Origin: an uncultured Atopobiaceae bacterium
GTDB lineage: Bacteria; Actinomycetota; Coriobacteriia; Coriobacteriales; Atopobiaceae
Assembly: GCA_905233865.1 (NCBI GenBank)
Contig: CAJOGH010000012.1
Span: 1-11,798 of the forward strand
Length of the DNA stretch: 11,798 nt
Reading direction: 5' to 3'
Below are positions 6,693 through 11,798 of the stretch, piece after piece. The notes under the pieces are model-generated. The model made no database searches. It worked only from the letters and a program-made list of their open reading frames with translations, and had not been told where the DNA came from. Numbering within the stretch: the stretch's first letter is position 1; each line of letters starts with the position of its first letter. The position numbers and the translations under genes are program-made.

Positions 6693-7031
6693 CTAGGCGC
6701 GAGCCAGACGACGGAAGCTCGCCAGGCGGCGCAGGATGGCGGCGCGGACGCCAGGGAAGGACGGCGCGCTCAGCCACGTGACGACGCTGGGGACGCGCTC
6801 GGGCACCTGGACCTCCTCGGCGGCCTGCCACTCGTGGTTGCACGCGCGGCAGTGATGGGCGGTGCCGTACCTGCCGTAGATGTCAACGATGTTGGTGGAG
6901 TCGCAGGAGGGGCAGGTCAGCTGGCCGGAGCGATCGGCGACGGAGTGCGCGCTCAAGCGGGTGATGATGTTGGCGTTTTCCAGGATGCGTGCGGACTGGG
7001 TCTGACGCTCGATGATGTTGATGTCAATCAT
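6693..7031 (-). CDS. Small zinc-ribbon protein of unknown function
   Basis: A 112-residue soluble protein that I do not recognise. Residues 40-43 (CPSC) and 61-64 (CRAC) form a four-cysteine zinc ribbon: a CPSCDS...HHCRACNHEW layout with 17 residues between the knuckles, of the kind found in many nucleic-acid-binding or transcription-related proteins. The first 35 residues are polar, with no signal or membrane segment. The C-terminal 20 residues are basic and perhaps helical (RAAILRRLASFRRLARA). Support that it is real: AAGGAGG 4 nt before the ATG and a good promoter at 7076-7104. It converges on znuB with a 14-bp gap and is divergent from the phosphate genes. A link to zinc homeostasis is suggested only by the ribbon and the neighbour. 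Longer plus-strand frames over it look like non-protein composition. Confidence 0.75.
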   Translation of the reverse strand: MIDINIIERQTQSARILENANIITRLSAHSVADRSGQLTCPSCDSTNIVDIYGRYGTAHHCRACNHEWQAAEEVQVPERVPSVVTWLSAPSFPGVRAAILRRLASFRRLARA

Positions 7032-7075
7032 GGTGCCTCCTTGCCTGGCCCCGGACTGCGTTTGCGTTTCGGGCT

Positions 7076-7104
7076 ATTCTGGCAACTTGGCTTCAGGTGG
7101 TCAA
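7076..7104 (-). promoter_or_regulatory. Promoter of the zinc-ribbon gene
   Basis: Read on the minus strand, the -35 TTGACC (7099-7104) and the -10 CAGAAT (7076-7081) are exactly 17 bp apart, matching the sigma-70 consensus at five and four of six bases. Transcription would start near 7069, giving a leader of about 38 nt before the ATG whose first base is 7031. Confidence 0.6.
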
Positions 7105-7164
7105 GGAATTGTGGAACGAAAACCATATACACAAGCAACCCTGATGCCCATGCTTGAACTTTAC

Positions 7165-7173
7165 TGGTACCAT
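7165..7173 (+). promoter_or_regulatory. Possible extended -10 of the DUF47-PiT operon
   Basis: TGGTACCAT, form TG-n-TAnnnT, would start transcription near 7180, about 32 nt before the ATG at 7212. TTGAAC at 7154-7159 is too close to act as its -35. No obvious Pho box (repeated direct heptamers) is seen. Confidence 0.4.
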
Positions 7174-7211
7174 TGTTGCCGGAGTGTGTCTGCAAGTGAA
7201 AGGTCGCGCGC

Positions 7212-7835
7212 ATGAGTCGCATTTCTCGAAGAGAAGACGTGTTCTACACGATGCTCAAGGACCTCAGCACGAGGATTACCTTGGCAACAGAGGATTACTC
7301 CAAGCTCATTACCACCTGGCCCGACTCCAAGGACACCGTCGAGGTCATGAGGGCGCACGAGGAGGCGAGCGACGTGCTGGTGGGCGAGATCCTCACCGAG
7401 CTCGAGACCTCGTTCATCACGCCCTTTGATCGCCAGGACATCGAGTTTCTGGCCCGCGCCCTCGACTCCATCGTCGACGAGATGGAGGGCATCTCGGCGC
7501 GTCTGGTGCTCTTTGACGTGCACGACATGCTCCCTGCCGCCAAGCGCATGTGCGAGCTCACGTGCCAGGCCACGGCAGACCTGAACGAGAGCGTCCAGCG
7601 CCTCCCCAACTTTAAGAAGGACCCCGAGGTCAAACGCCACGCACGCAATGTCGGCGCACTCGAGGACGAGGGCGACATAGTCTATCGCAACGCCCTAGGC
7701 GACCTGTTCCATGACTTTGAGCACACCATTCACGTGGTCAAGTGGACGCGTCTTCTGGACAGCATGGAGAACTGTCTGGACAACTGCCAGACCTCTGCAA
7801 ACATCATCTCCGGAATCCTGACTAAGAATGCTTAG
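7212..7835 (+). CDS. DUF47/PhoU-like protein, partner of the PiT transporter
   Basis: A cytoplasmic all-helical protein of the DUF47 family, distantly related to PhoU and thought to modulate the PiT phosphate permease encoded beside it. The 207 residues are a normal length. Visible marks are PFDRQDI at 71-77, close to the family hallmark FDREDI, and ExxxD metal-binding patterns at E50-D54 and E151-D155, one in each half of the repeated three-helix fold. The ATG has only a modest ribosome binding site (AAAGG 7199-7203, 8 nt upstream). The last 8 nt overlap the permease gene, which indicates a two-gene operon with coupled translation. The metal bound (probably iron or a similar ion) is not shown by sequence. 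Confidence 0.88.
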   Translation: MSRISRREDVFYTMLKDLSTRITLATEDYSKLITTWPDSKDTVEVMRAHEEASDVLVGEILTELETSFITPFDRQDIEFLARALDSIVDEMEGISARLVLFDVHDMLPAAKRMCELTCQATADLNESVQRLPNFKKDPEVKRHARNVGALEDEGDIVYRNALGDLFHDFEHTIHVVKWTRLLDSMENCLDNCQTSANIISGILTKNA

Positions 7836-8823
7836 TCCACTGCTCATAGCCGTCATCATCGTCGCCTATGCCTTTGAGTTCATCAACGGCTTCCACGATA
7901 CGGCCAACGCCATCGCATCCACGGTCTACACCCGCGCGCTGCCGGTGCGCGCGGCCATCGCCATGTCGGCCACCATGAACTTCATCGGCGCCCTCACGAG
8001 CGAGAAGGTCGCACTCACCATCTCCAAGGGGCTGGTGAACGTCAACTTGGACCTGCACGTGATTCTGGCCGCGCTGGTCGGTGCGGTGGTCTGGGACCTG
8101 ATCACCTGGTGGCTGTCCATCCCCAGCTCCAGCTCGCACGCCCTCATTGGCAGCCTCATTGGCGCCACGATGGTCTCCACCATGTCGGTGCAGACGGTCG
8201 AGTGGTCCGGCGTGGTCAACAAGGTCGTCATCCCGCTGTTCACCTCGCCGCTCATTGGTATGGCGCTGGGCTTTTTGATCATGAAGCTCGTGTTTGAGAT
8301 ATTCGCCAACACGCCCCATGCCAAGGCAAACCGGTTCTTCCACCGCGCCCAGATCCTCTCGAGCGCGGTCATGGCCTACAGCCACGGAAACAACGATGCG
8401 CAGAAGACCATGGGCATCATCACGCTTGCCCTTGTCACCTGCGGCCTTGCCGACGCGGTCTCCGGCGTGCCCCTGTGGGTCAAGCTCAGCTGCGCGCTGT
8501 GCATGGCCGTGGGCACCTCCATTGGCGGTCGCCGCATCATGAAGACGGTGGGCAGGGGCGTGACCAAGCTGGAGCCGGTCATCGGCTTTGTGGCTGAGGG
8601 CAGCTCCGCTATTGCCATCGAGACGATGACGGCCCTGGGCGCGCCCGTCTCCACCACGCAGGTGCTCACGACGTCCATCATGGGCGCGGGCAGCGCGCGC
8701 AACGTGCGGTCCGTGCGCTGGACCACGGCCAAGTCCATCATGGCCGCCTGGTTCATCACGCTTCCCGCTGCCATCGCACTGGGTGGCATCACTGCCTTCC
8801 TGCTGGGCCTCATTCCCTGGTAG
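7828..8823 (+). CDS. pit: PiT-family inorganic phosphate permease
   Basis: A membrane carrier that brings phosphate, usually as a metal-phosphate complex, into the cell by ion-coupled symport. It has 331 residues and about ten membrane segments in two related halves. The duplicated PiT signature is seen as NGFHDTANAIASTV (20-33) and HGNNDAQKTMGI (186-197). The second conserved element also occurs twice: PSSSSHALIGSLIGA (99-113) and PVSTTQVLTTSIMGAG (273-288). The ATG lies 8 nt inside the DUF47 gene; with no strong ribosome binding site of its own, translation is probably coupled. The family also includes sulfate permeases, but the DUF47 partner argues for phosphate. Confidence 0.93.
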   Translation: MLSPLLIAVIIVAYAFEFINGFHDTANAIASTVYTRALPVRAAIAMSATMNFIGALTSEKVALTISKGLVNVNLDLHVILAALVGAVVWDLITWWLSIPSSSSHALIGSLIGATMVSTMSVQTVEWSGVVNKVVIPLFTSPLIGMALGFLIMKLVFEIFANTPHAKANRFFHRAQILSSAVMAYSHGNNDAQKTMGIITLALVTCGLADAVSGVPLWVKLSCALCMAVGTSIGGRRIMKTVGRGVTKLEPVIGFVAEGSSAIAIETMTALGAPVSTTQVLTTSIMGAGSARNVRSVRWTTAKSIMAAWFITLPAAIALGGITAFLLGLIPW

Positions 8824-8846
8824 GCCGCATCACTTAGGGTATGTCC

Positions 8847-8887
8847 GAGCGCGTCGCCCTCGCGGGCGGCGCGCTCTCATGTTTCGC
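8847..8887 (+). terminator. GC-rich hairpin, probable terminator of the phosphate operon
   Basis: GAGCGCGTCGCC (8847-8858) pairs with GGCGGCGCGCTC (8865-8876) over 12 bp with one G-U pair around a 6-nt loop, 24 bp after the pit stop codon. The following TCATGTTT has few Ts, so it may work weakly or together with Rho. Confidence 0.6.
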
Positions 8888-8924
8888 GTCGGGCACAAAT
8901 GGCGGGGGCTGCCTGGGCGGGGCG

Positions 8925-8933
8925 TACCATAGT
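8925..8933 (+). promoter_or_regulatory. Possible -10 region of ilvE
   Basis: TACCATAGT contains two overlapping -10-like hexamers, TACCAT (8925-8930) and CATAGT (8928-8933). Either would give a leader of about 20-25 nt with AGGAGG at its centre. No TTGACA-like -35 is seen. This is the only forward unit with an apparent -10 that lacks the preceding TG. Confidence 0.35.
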
Positions 8934-8961
8934 CGTCAGCACATACGGTTAGGAGGACCAT

Positions 8962-9987
8962 ATGGAAAAGAAGGATCTGGACTGGGAGAACCTTGAGTTC
9001 GCCTATCTGCCTGCCGACTTCAGCTACATCTCCGAGTTCAAGGACGGCGCCTGGGACGACGGCGCGCTCACGAGGGACCACAGCGTTCACCTTTCCGAGT
9101 GCGCGGGCATCTTCCACTACTGCCAGGAGGTCTTCGAGGGACTCAAGGCCTACACCACCAAGGACGGCGACATCGTGTGCTTCCGTCCTGACCAGAACGC
9201 CAAGCGCATGGCCGACAGTGCCGAGCGCATCTGCATGCCGACGTTTCCCGAGGACCGCTTTGTTGAGGCCGTCTTTGAGACTGTCCGCGCGAATGAGGCC
9301 TGGGTCCCGCCCTACGGCACCGGCGCCACCCTCTACATCCGCCCGTACATGATCGCGACCGGCGACGTCATTGGCGTCAAGCCTGCGTATGAGTACCAGT
9401 TCCGCGTGCTCGTCTCGCCCGTCGGCGCGTACTACAAGGGCGGCGTGAAGCCCGTCAAGCTGAAGGTCTCCGAGTACGACCGCGCGGCGCCCCACGGCAC
9501 GGGCAACATCAAGGCCGGACTCAACTACGCCATGAGCCTCTACCCGTCTGTGAAGGCGCACCTCGAGGGCTATGCCGACAACATGTACCTCGACCCCGCC
9601 ACGCGCACCTACGTCGAGGAGACGGGTGGCGCCAACCTGCTGTTTGTGGACCGTGAGGGCACGCTCGTCGTCCCGCAGTCGGCAACCGACTCCATCCTGC
9701 CCTCGATCACGCGCCGCTCGCTGGTCGATGTGGCCAAGGAGTACCTGGGCATGAAGGTCGTCCAGCGCCAGGTACGCTTTGACGAGATTGGCGACTTCGT
9801 CGAGTGCGGCATGTGCGGCACCGCCGCGGTCATCAGCCCCGTTGGCCAAGTCGACGGCCTGAACGGTGAGGTCATCGAGTATGGCATGGACGAGGTCGGC
9901 CCCGTCATGCGCGAGCTGCGCGAGACGCTCACCGGCATCCAGTCCGGTGCCGTCGAGGACAAGTTCGGCTGGGTCTTCAGGATCTAG
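8962..9987 (+). CDS. ilvE: Branched-chain amino acid aminotransferase
   Basis: A cytoplasmic PLP enzyme of fold type IV that swaps the amino group between glutamate and the keto acids of leucine, isoleucine and valine, for synthesis or breakdown. The 341 residues fit the longer bacterial class. Key elements: FEGLKAY (58-64), R127 in LYIRPYM, the PLP lysine K184 in GTGNIKAGLNYA, the glutamate of EETGGAN (219-225) expected to contact the cofactor ring, and CGMCGTAAVISPVG (282-295), which binds the cofactor phosphate and carries a CxxC pair. The ATG is fixed by AGGAGG (8951-8956), 5 nt upstream. It stands alone: a hairpin precedes it and a repeat pair plus a strong terminator follow. No other ilv/leu genes are nearby, so whether its role is synthetic or catabolic is open. 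Confidence 0.94.
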   Translation: MEKKDLDWENLEFAYLPADFSYISEFKDGAWDDGALTRDHSVHLSECAGIFHYCQEVFEGLKAYTTKDGDIVCFRPDQNAKRMADSAERICMPTFPEDRFVEAVFETVRANEAWVPPYGTGATLYIRPYMIATGDVIGVKPAYEYQFRVLVSPVGAYYKGGVKPVKLKVSEYDRAAPHGTGNIKAGLNYAMSLYPSVKAHLEGYADNMYLDPATRTYVEETGGANLLFVDREGTLVVPQSATDSILPSITRRSLVDVAKEYLGMKVVQRQVRFDEIGDFVECGMCGTAAVISPVGQVDGLNGEVIEYGMDEVGPVMRELRETLTGIQSGAVEDKFGWVFRI

Positions 9988-10052
9988 GACGCATTTGGGT
10001 GCAACCCCTGCACGTGTGCTGCTGCGGGGATTGCACGTGAATGTATGCTCCC
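9987..10052. repeat. 66-bp direct repeat, copy 1
   Basis: Begins GGACGCATTTGGG and ends GTGAATGTATGCTCCC. It matches copy 2 at 57 of 66 positions with no gaps. It starts on the last base of the ilvE stop codon. Inside, GCAACCCC (10001-10008) can pair with GGGGATTGC (10026-10034) with one bulged A, and CACGTG occurs twice (10011 and 10034). It has no coding features I can support; orientation and origin are unknown. Confidence 0.9.
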
Positions 10053-10106
10053 TTGCGACGTTTGCCCAGATACGCTCGCGAACGGAGGCTCTTCTCGGCC
10101 AAATAT

Positions 10107-10172
10107 GGACGCATTTGGGCGCAATCCCGACATGCGTGAGGCTGCGGGGATTGCATGTGAATGTATGCTCCC
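10107..10172. repeat. 66-bp direct repeat, copy 2
   Basis: Same length and ends as copy 1, 54 bp after it (period 120 bp). The differences cluster in the middle, while the last 26 bases differ at one position. A perfect 8-bp stem (GCAATCCC 10121-10128, GGGATTGC 10147-10154) has an 18-nt loop. CCAAAT at 10099-10104 pairs with ATTTGG 10113-10118 across the left edge. The copy ends directly against the terminator stem at 10173. Confidence 0.9.
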
Positions 10173-10217
10173 GGACAGGTGTCGTTGTCGTCATGGCAGC
10201 GGCACCTGTCCTTTCTC
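10173..10217 (+). terminator. Strong Rho-independent terminator behind ilvE
   Basis: A 17-bp stem (10173-10189 with 10195-10211; outer nine pairs GGACAGGTG/CACCTGTCC perfect, then G-U pairs at three positions) has a 5-nt loop GTCAT and is followed by TTTCTC. It lies 186 bp after ilvE, so the repeat pair would be transcribed as the ilvE 3' untranslated region. It also insulates rho from upstream transcription. Confidence 0.88.
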
Positions 10218-10237
10218 ATGCGCATCTGCCAAGTTAG

Positions 10238-10246
10238 TGGTATAGT
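10238..10246 (+). promoter_or_regulatory. Extended -10 promoter of rho
   Basis: TGGTATAGT gives TG-n-TATAGT, five of six bases of TATAAT, shortly after the terminator. No clear -35 is present, as is usual for extended -10 promoters. The transcript would begin near 10253, leaving a leader of about 107 nt before the rho GTG. Confidence 0.6.
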
Positions 10247-10252
10247 TCCAGC

Positions 10253-10359
10253 AGGCGCAATGCGCCGTCAATCCCACTTCACTCAGAGCTGCTGCAGTGC
10301 GCGGTCGTGCGCATGCATGCCAAACCAGTGAACACCGTGAACAATAGAAAGGTCACCGC
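10253..10359 (+). promoter_or_regulatory. rho 5' leader with small hairpins and a 16-codon reading frame
   Basis: The leader contains a 5-bp hairpin at its start (GGCGC 10254-10258, GCGCC 10262-10266) and TGCGC/GCGCA near 10298-10313. From ATG 10313 a frame of 16 codons (MHAKPVNTVNNRKVTA) ends with TGA at 10361-10363, overlapping the rho GTG as GTGA. That frame has no visible ribosome binding site. The rho genes of several bacteria are autoregulated through their leaders, so a role is plausible but unproven. Confidence 0.35.
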
Positions 10360-11798
10360 GTGAGCGATACCATCCAGGAGACCATCGAGCTGCCTGTTCC
10401 CGACGCAGCCGAGACCCCCGCTGAGGCCCCTGCAAAGAAGACGCGCCGTCGTCGCACGAAGGCTGCCGCCGAGGCCGAGGCCGCGCCCGCTGCCGCCGAG
10501 GAGGCGCCCGAGAAGCCCAAGACCCGCCGTACGCGCAAGAAGAAGGCGGATGCCGACGCGCCCGAGGCCAAGGAGGCCGACAAGAGCGACACCGCCGCCG
10601 AGTCCTCGGCTGGCGAGGAGCCGGCGCCCCGTCGCCGCGGCCGTCCGCGCAAAAAGGACGTCGAGGAGATGAACCGCCTGACCGCGGAGGCCACGCAGGC
10701 CCAGGGCCACGAGATGCCCGCGCCCATGCAGACCATCTCCGGCGATATGGCTCGCACGCCCGACGAGGCCCAGACCAACGCGCGCGCCAAGCGTCGTCGC
10801 AACAAGCGCAACAACAATGGCGACCACCAGAACAACAACCGTCGCCGCAACCGCCGTGAGACGCAGACGTCGCCCTCGCTCACGCGCGAGGAGCTTGCCA
10901 CCCTCAAGGTCGCCGAGCTGCGCGAGCGCGCCTCAGAGCTGGGCGTGGACGGCACTGGCGTCAAGAAGGCCGAGCTGGTCGAGCTCGTGTACAACGCTGC
11001 CGCGGCGGCCGAGGGCTTCCGCTCGGTCTCGGGCATCGTGCAGATGCACAACGACGGCCATGGCGTGGTGCACGTCAAGGGCTATGCCCAGAGCAAGGAG
11101 GATGCCTACGTCTTCCCGCAGATGGTGCGTCAGATGGGCATCCGTGCCGGTGATCTGGTGACGGGCACCGTGGGTCCTGCGCGCTCGGGCAACAAGTACG
11201 CGCCTCTCGTCAAGCTGGAGACCATCAACGGCCGTGACCCCGAGGAGGTGCGGAACCGCCCGCGCTTCAAGGACCTCACGCCTATCTACCCCAACGAGCC
11301 GCTGCGCATGGAGGTCAACCGCGACACCATCACCGGTCGTGCCATCGACCTTGTGGCACCCATCGGCAAGGGCCAGCGTGGCCTGATCGTCAGTCCGCCC
11401 AAGGCCGGCAAGACCACGATCCTCAAGCACATCTGCCAGTCCATCGCACGTAACAACCCCGAGGTGCACCTCTTTTGCCTGCTCGTCGACGAGCGACCCG
11501 AAGAGGTCACCGACATGGAGCGCTCTATCAAGGGCACCGTCGTCGCGTCGACCTTTGACATGCCCGCCGACAACCACACGGCCGTCGCCGAGCTCGTGAT
11601 TGAGCACGCCAAGCGCCTGGTTGAGCAGGGCGAGGACGTCGTCGTGGTGCTGGACTCCATCACCCGCCTGGCGCGCGCCTACAACCTTGCCGCGCCCGCC
11701 AGCGGACGCATCCTGTCCGGCGGCGTGGACTCCGCCGCGCTCTATCCGCCCAAGCGCTTCCTGGGCGCCGCTCGCAACATCGAGAACGGCGGCTCGCT
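10360..11798 (+). CDS. rho: Transcription termination factor Rho, 5' part (runs off the right edge)
   Basis: A hexameric RNA helicase that binds nascent RNA and ends transcription using ATP. The first 479 residues are present. Residues 1-170 are a low-complexity extension with five basic clusters (near 26-32, 54-62, 90-99, 143-153, 158-167), one of them an AT-hook-like RRRGRPRKK and two rich in Asn. The Rho N-terminal helical domain follows (LTREELATLKVAELRERASE, 174-211), then the cold-shock-like RNA-binding domain (224-290). The ATPase domain has IGKGQRGLIVSPPKAGKTT (335-353, Walker A), LLVDERPEEVTDMER (374-388) and VVVVLDSITRLARAYN (427-442, Walker B). The Q and R loops lie beyond the window. 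The GTG start is supported by AAAGG (10348-10352) 7 nt upstream. Long N-terminal insertions are common in actinobacterial Rho. Confidence 0.95.
   Translation, partial: MSDTIQETIELPVPDAAETPAEAPAKKTRRRRTKAAAEAEAAPAAAEEAPEKPKTRRTRKKKADADAPEAKEADKSDTAAESSAGEEPAPRRRGRPRKKDVEEMNRLTAEATQAQGHEMPAPMQTISGDMARTPDEAQTNARAKRRRNKRNNNGDHQNNNRRRNRRETQTSPSLTREELATLKVAELRERASELGVDGTGVKKAELVELVYNAAAAAEGFRSVSGIVQMHNDGHGVVHVKGYAQSKEDAYVFPQMVRQMGIRAGDLVTGTVGPARSGNKYAPLVKLETINGRDPEEVRNRPRFKDLTPIYPNEPLRMEVNRDTITGRAIDLVAPIGKGQRGLIVSPPKAGKTTILKHICQSIARNNPEVHLFCLLVDERPEEVTDMERSIKGTVVASTFDMPADNHTAVAELVIEHAKRLVEQGEDVVVVLDSITRLARAYNLAAPASGRILSGGVDSAALYPPKRFLGAARNIENGGS

Noticed and set aside
7113..7127. Possible second Zur half-site (AACGAAAAC) between the zinc-ribbon and DUF47 genes
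   Set aside because: It shares only a 9-bp word with one strand of the zur operator region and has no inverted partner.
6330..7157. 275-codon plus-strand frame across the znuB end and the zinc-ribbon gene
   Set aside because: Composition is Gly/Ala/Arg-rich without domains, it begins within znuB, and it is antisense to a gene with better start signals.
8830..10194. 454-codon open frame on the minus strand
   Set aside because: Antisense of ilvE plus both 66-bp repeats; the repeated peptide EHTFTCNPRS simply reflects the DNA repeat.
9977..10225. 82-codon minus-strand frame with a repeated Cys-containing peptide (CRDC/CRGC)
   Set aside because: The repetition comes from the two 66-bp DNA copies, which stay open in several frames on both strands. 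There is no ribosome binding site or promoter that favours this frame.

Overview
The window is GC-rich DNA with closely packed genes and looks like the chromosome of an actinobacterium. Gene content and protein style (a Rho with a long Arg/Asn-rich N-terminal extension, short gene spacing, two GTG starts inside the zinc operon) suggest class Coriobacteriia, near Olsenella/Atopobium/Collinsella. That placement is an inference from style, not from a database match. No phage, insertion sequence, CRISPR, tRNA or rRNA is visible, and nearly all of it is housekeeping or nutrient-uptake DNA.

Layout, left to right. (1) The 3' part of argS (arginyl-tRNA synthetase, start outside the window) ends in an intrinsic terminator whose loop carries an extended -10-like sequence. 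(2) A 220-residue regulator built from two MarR-like winged-helix domains in tandem is followed by pepT, a zinc tripeptidase. (3) A compact zinc-uptake operon reads zur-like (Fur family) - znuA - znuC - znuB. The last three genes overlap end to start, and one promoter (TTGACA, with CAAAAT 16 bp downstream) serves the operon. Its -10 is covered by a 9-bp inverted repeat that is the obvious Zur operator. (4) A small zinc-ribbon protein of unknown function lies on the minus strand. It converges on znuB and has its own promoter and a strong ribosome binding site. (5) Divergent from it, a DUF47/PhoU-like protein overlaps a PiT-type phosphate permease, the usual two-gene phosphate module, followed by a GC-rich hairpin. 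(6) ilvE (branched-chain aminotransferase) is followed by a 372-bp gene-free stretch. That stretch holds two 66-bp direct repeats, a strong 17-bp terminator hairpin, the rho promoter and a leader of about 107 nt. (7) rho starts at a GTG and runs off the right edge.

How the parts fit: the zinc operon is a self-contained circuit. When zinc is plentiful the Fur-family protein should bind over its own -10 and shut off itself and the importer. When zinc is low, ZnuA captures the ion outside the membrane, ZnuB passes it through and ZnuC supplies ATP. DUF47 plus PiT does the same kind of job for phosphate. The other genes (argS, pepT, ilvE, rho) are independent housekeeping units, and most forward units carry an extended -10 of the form TGGTAnnnT.

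No wholly new system is evident. The items most worth a second look are the tandem winged-helix regulator, the Zur with a rebuilt sensor motif and its operator, the orphan zinc-ribbon gene beside the zinc operon, the 66-bp repeat pair behind ilvE, and the disordered N-terminus and leader of rho.
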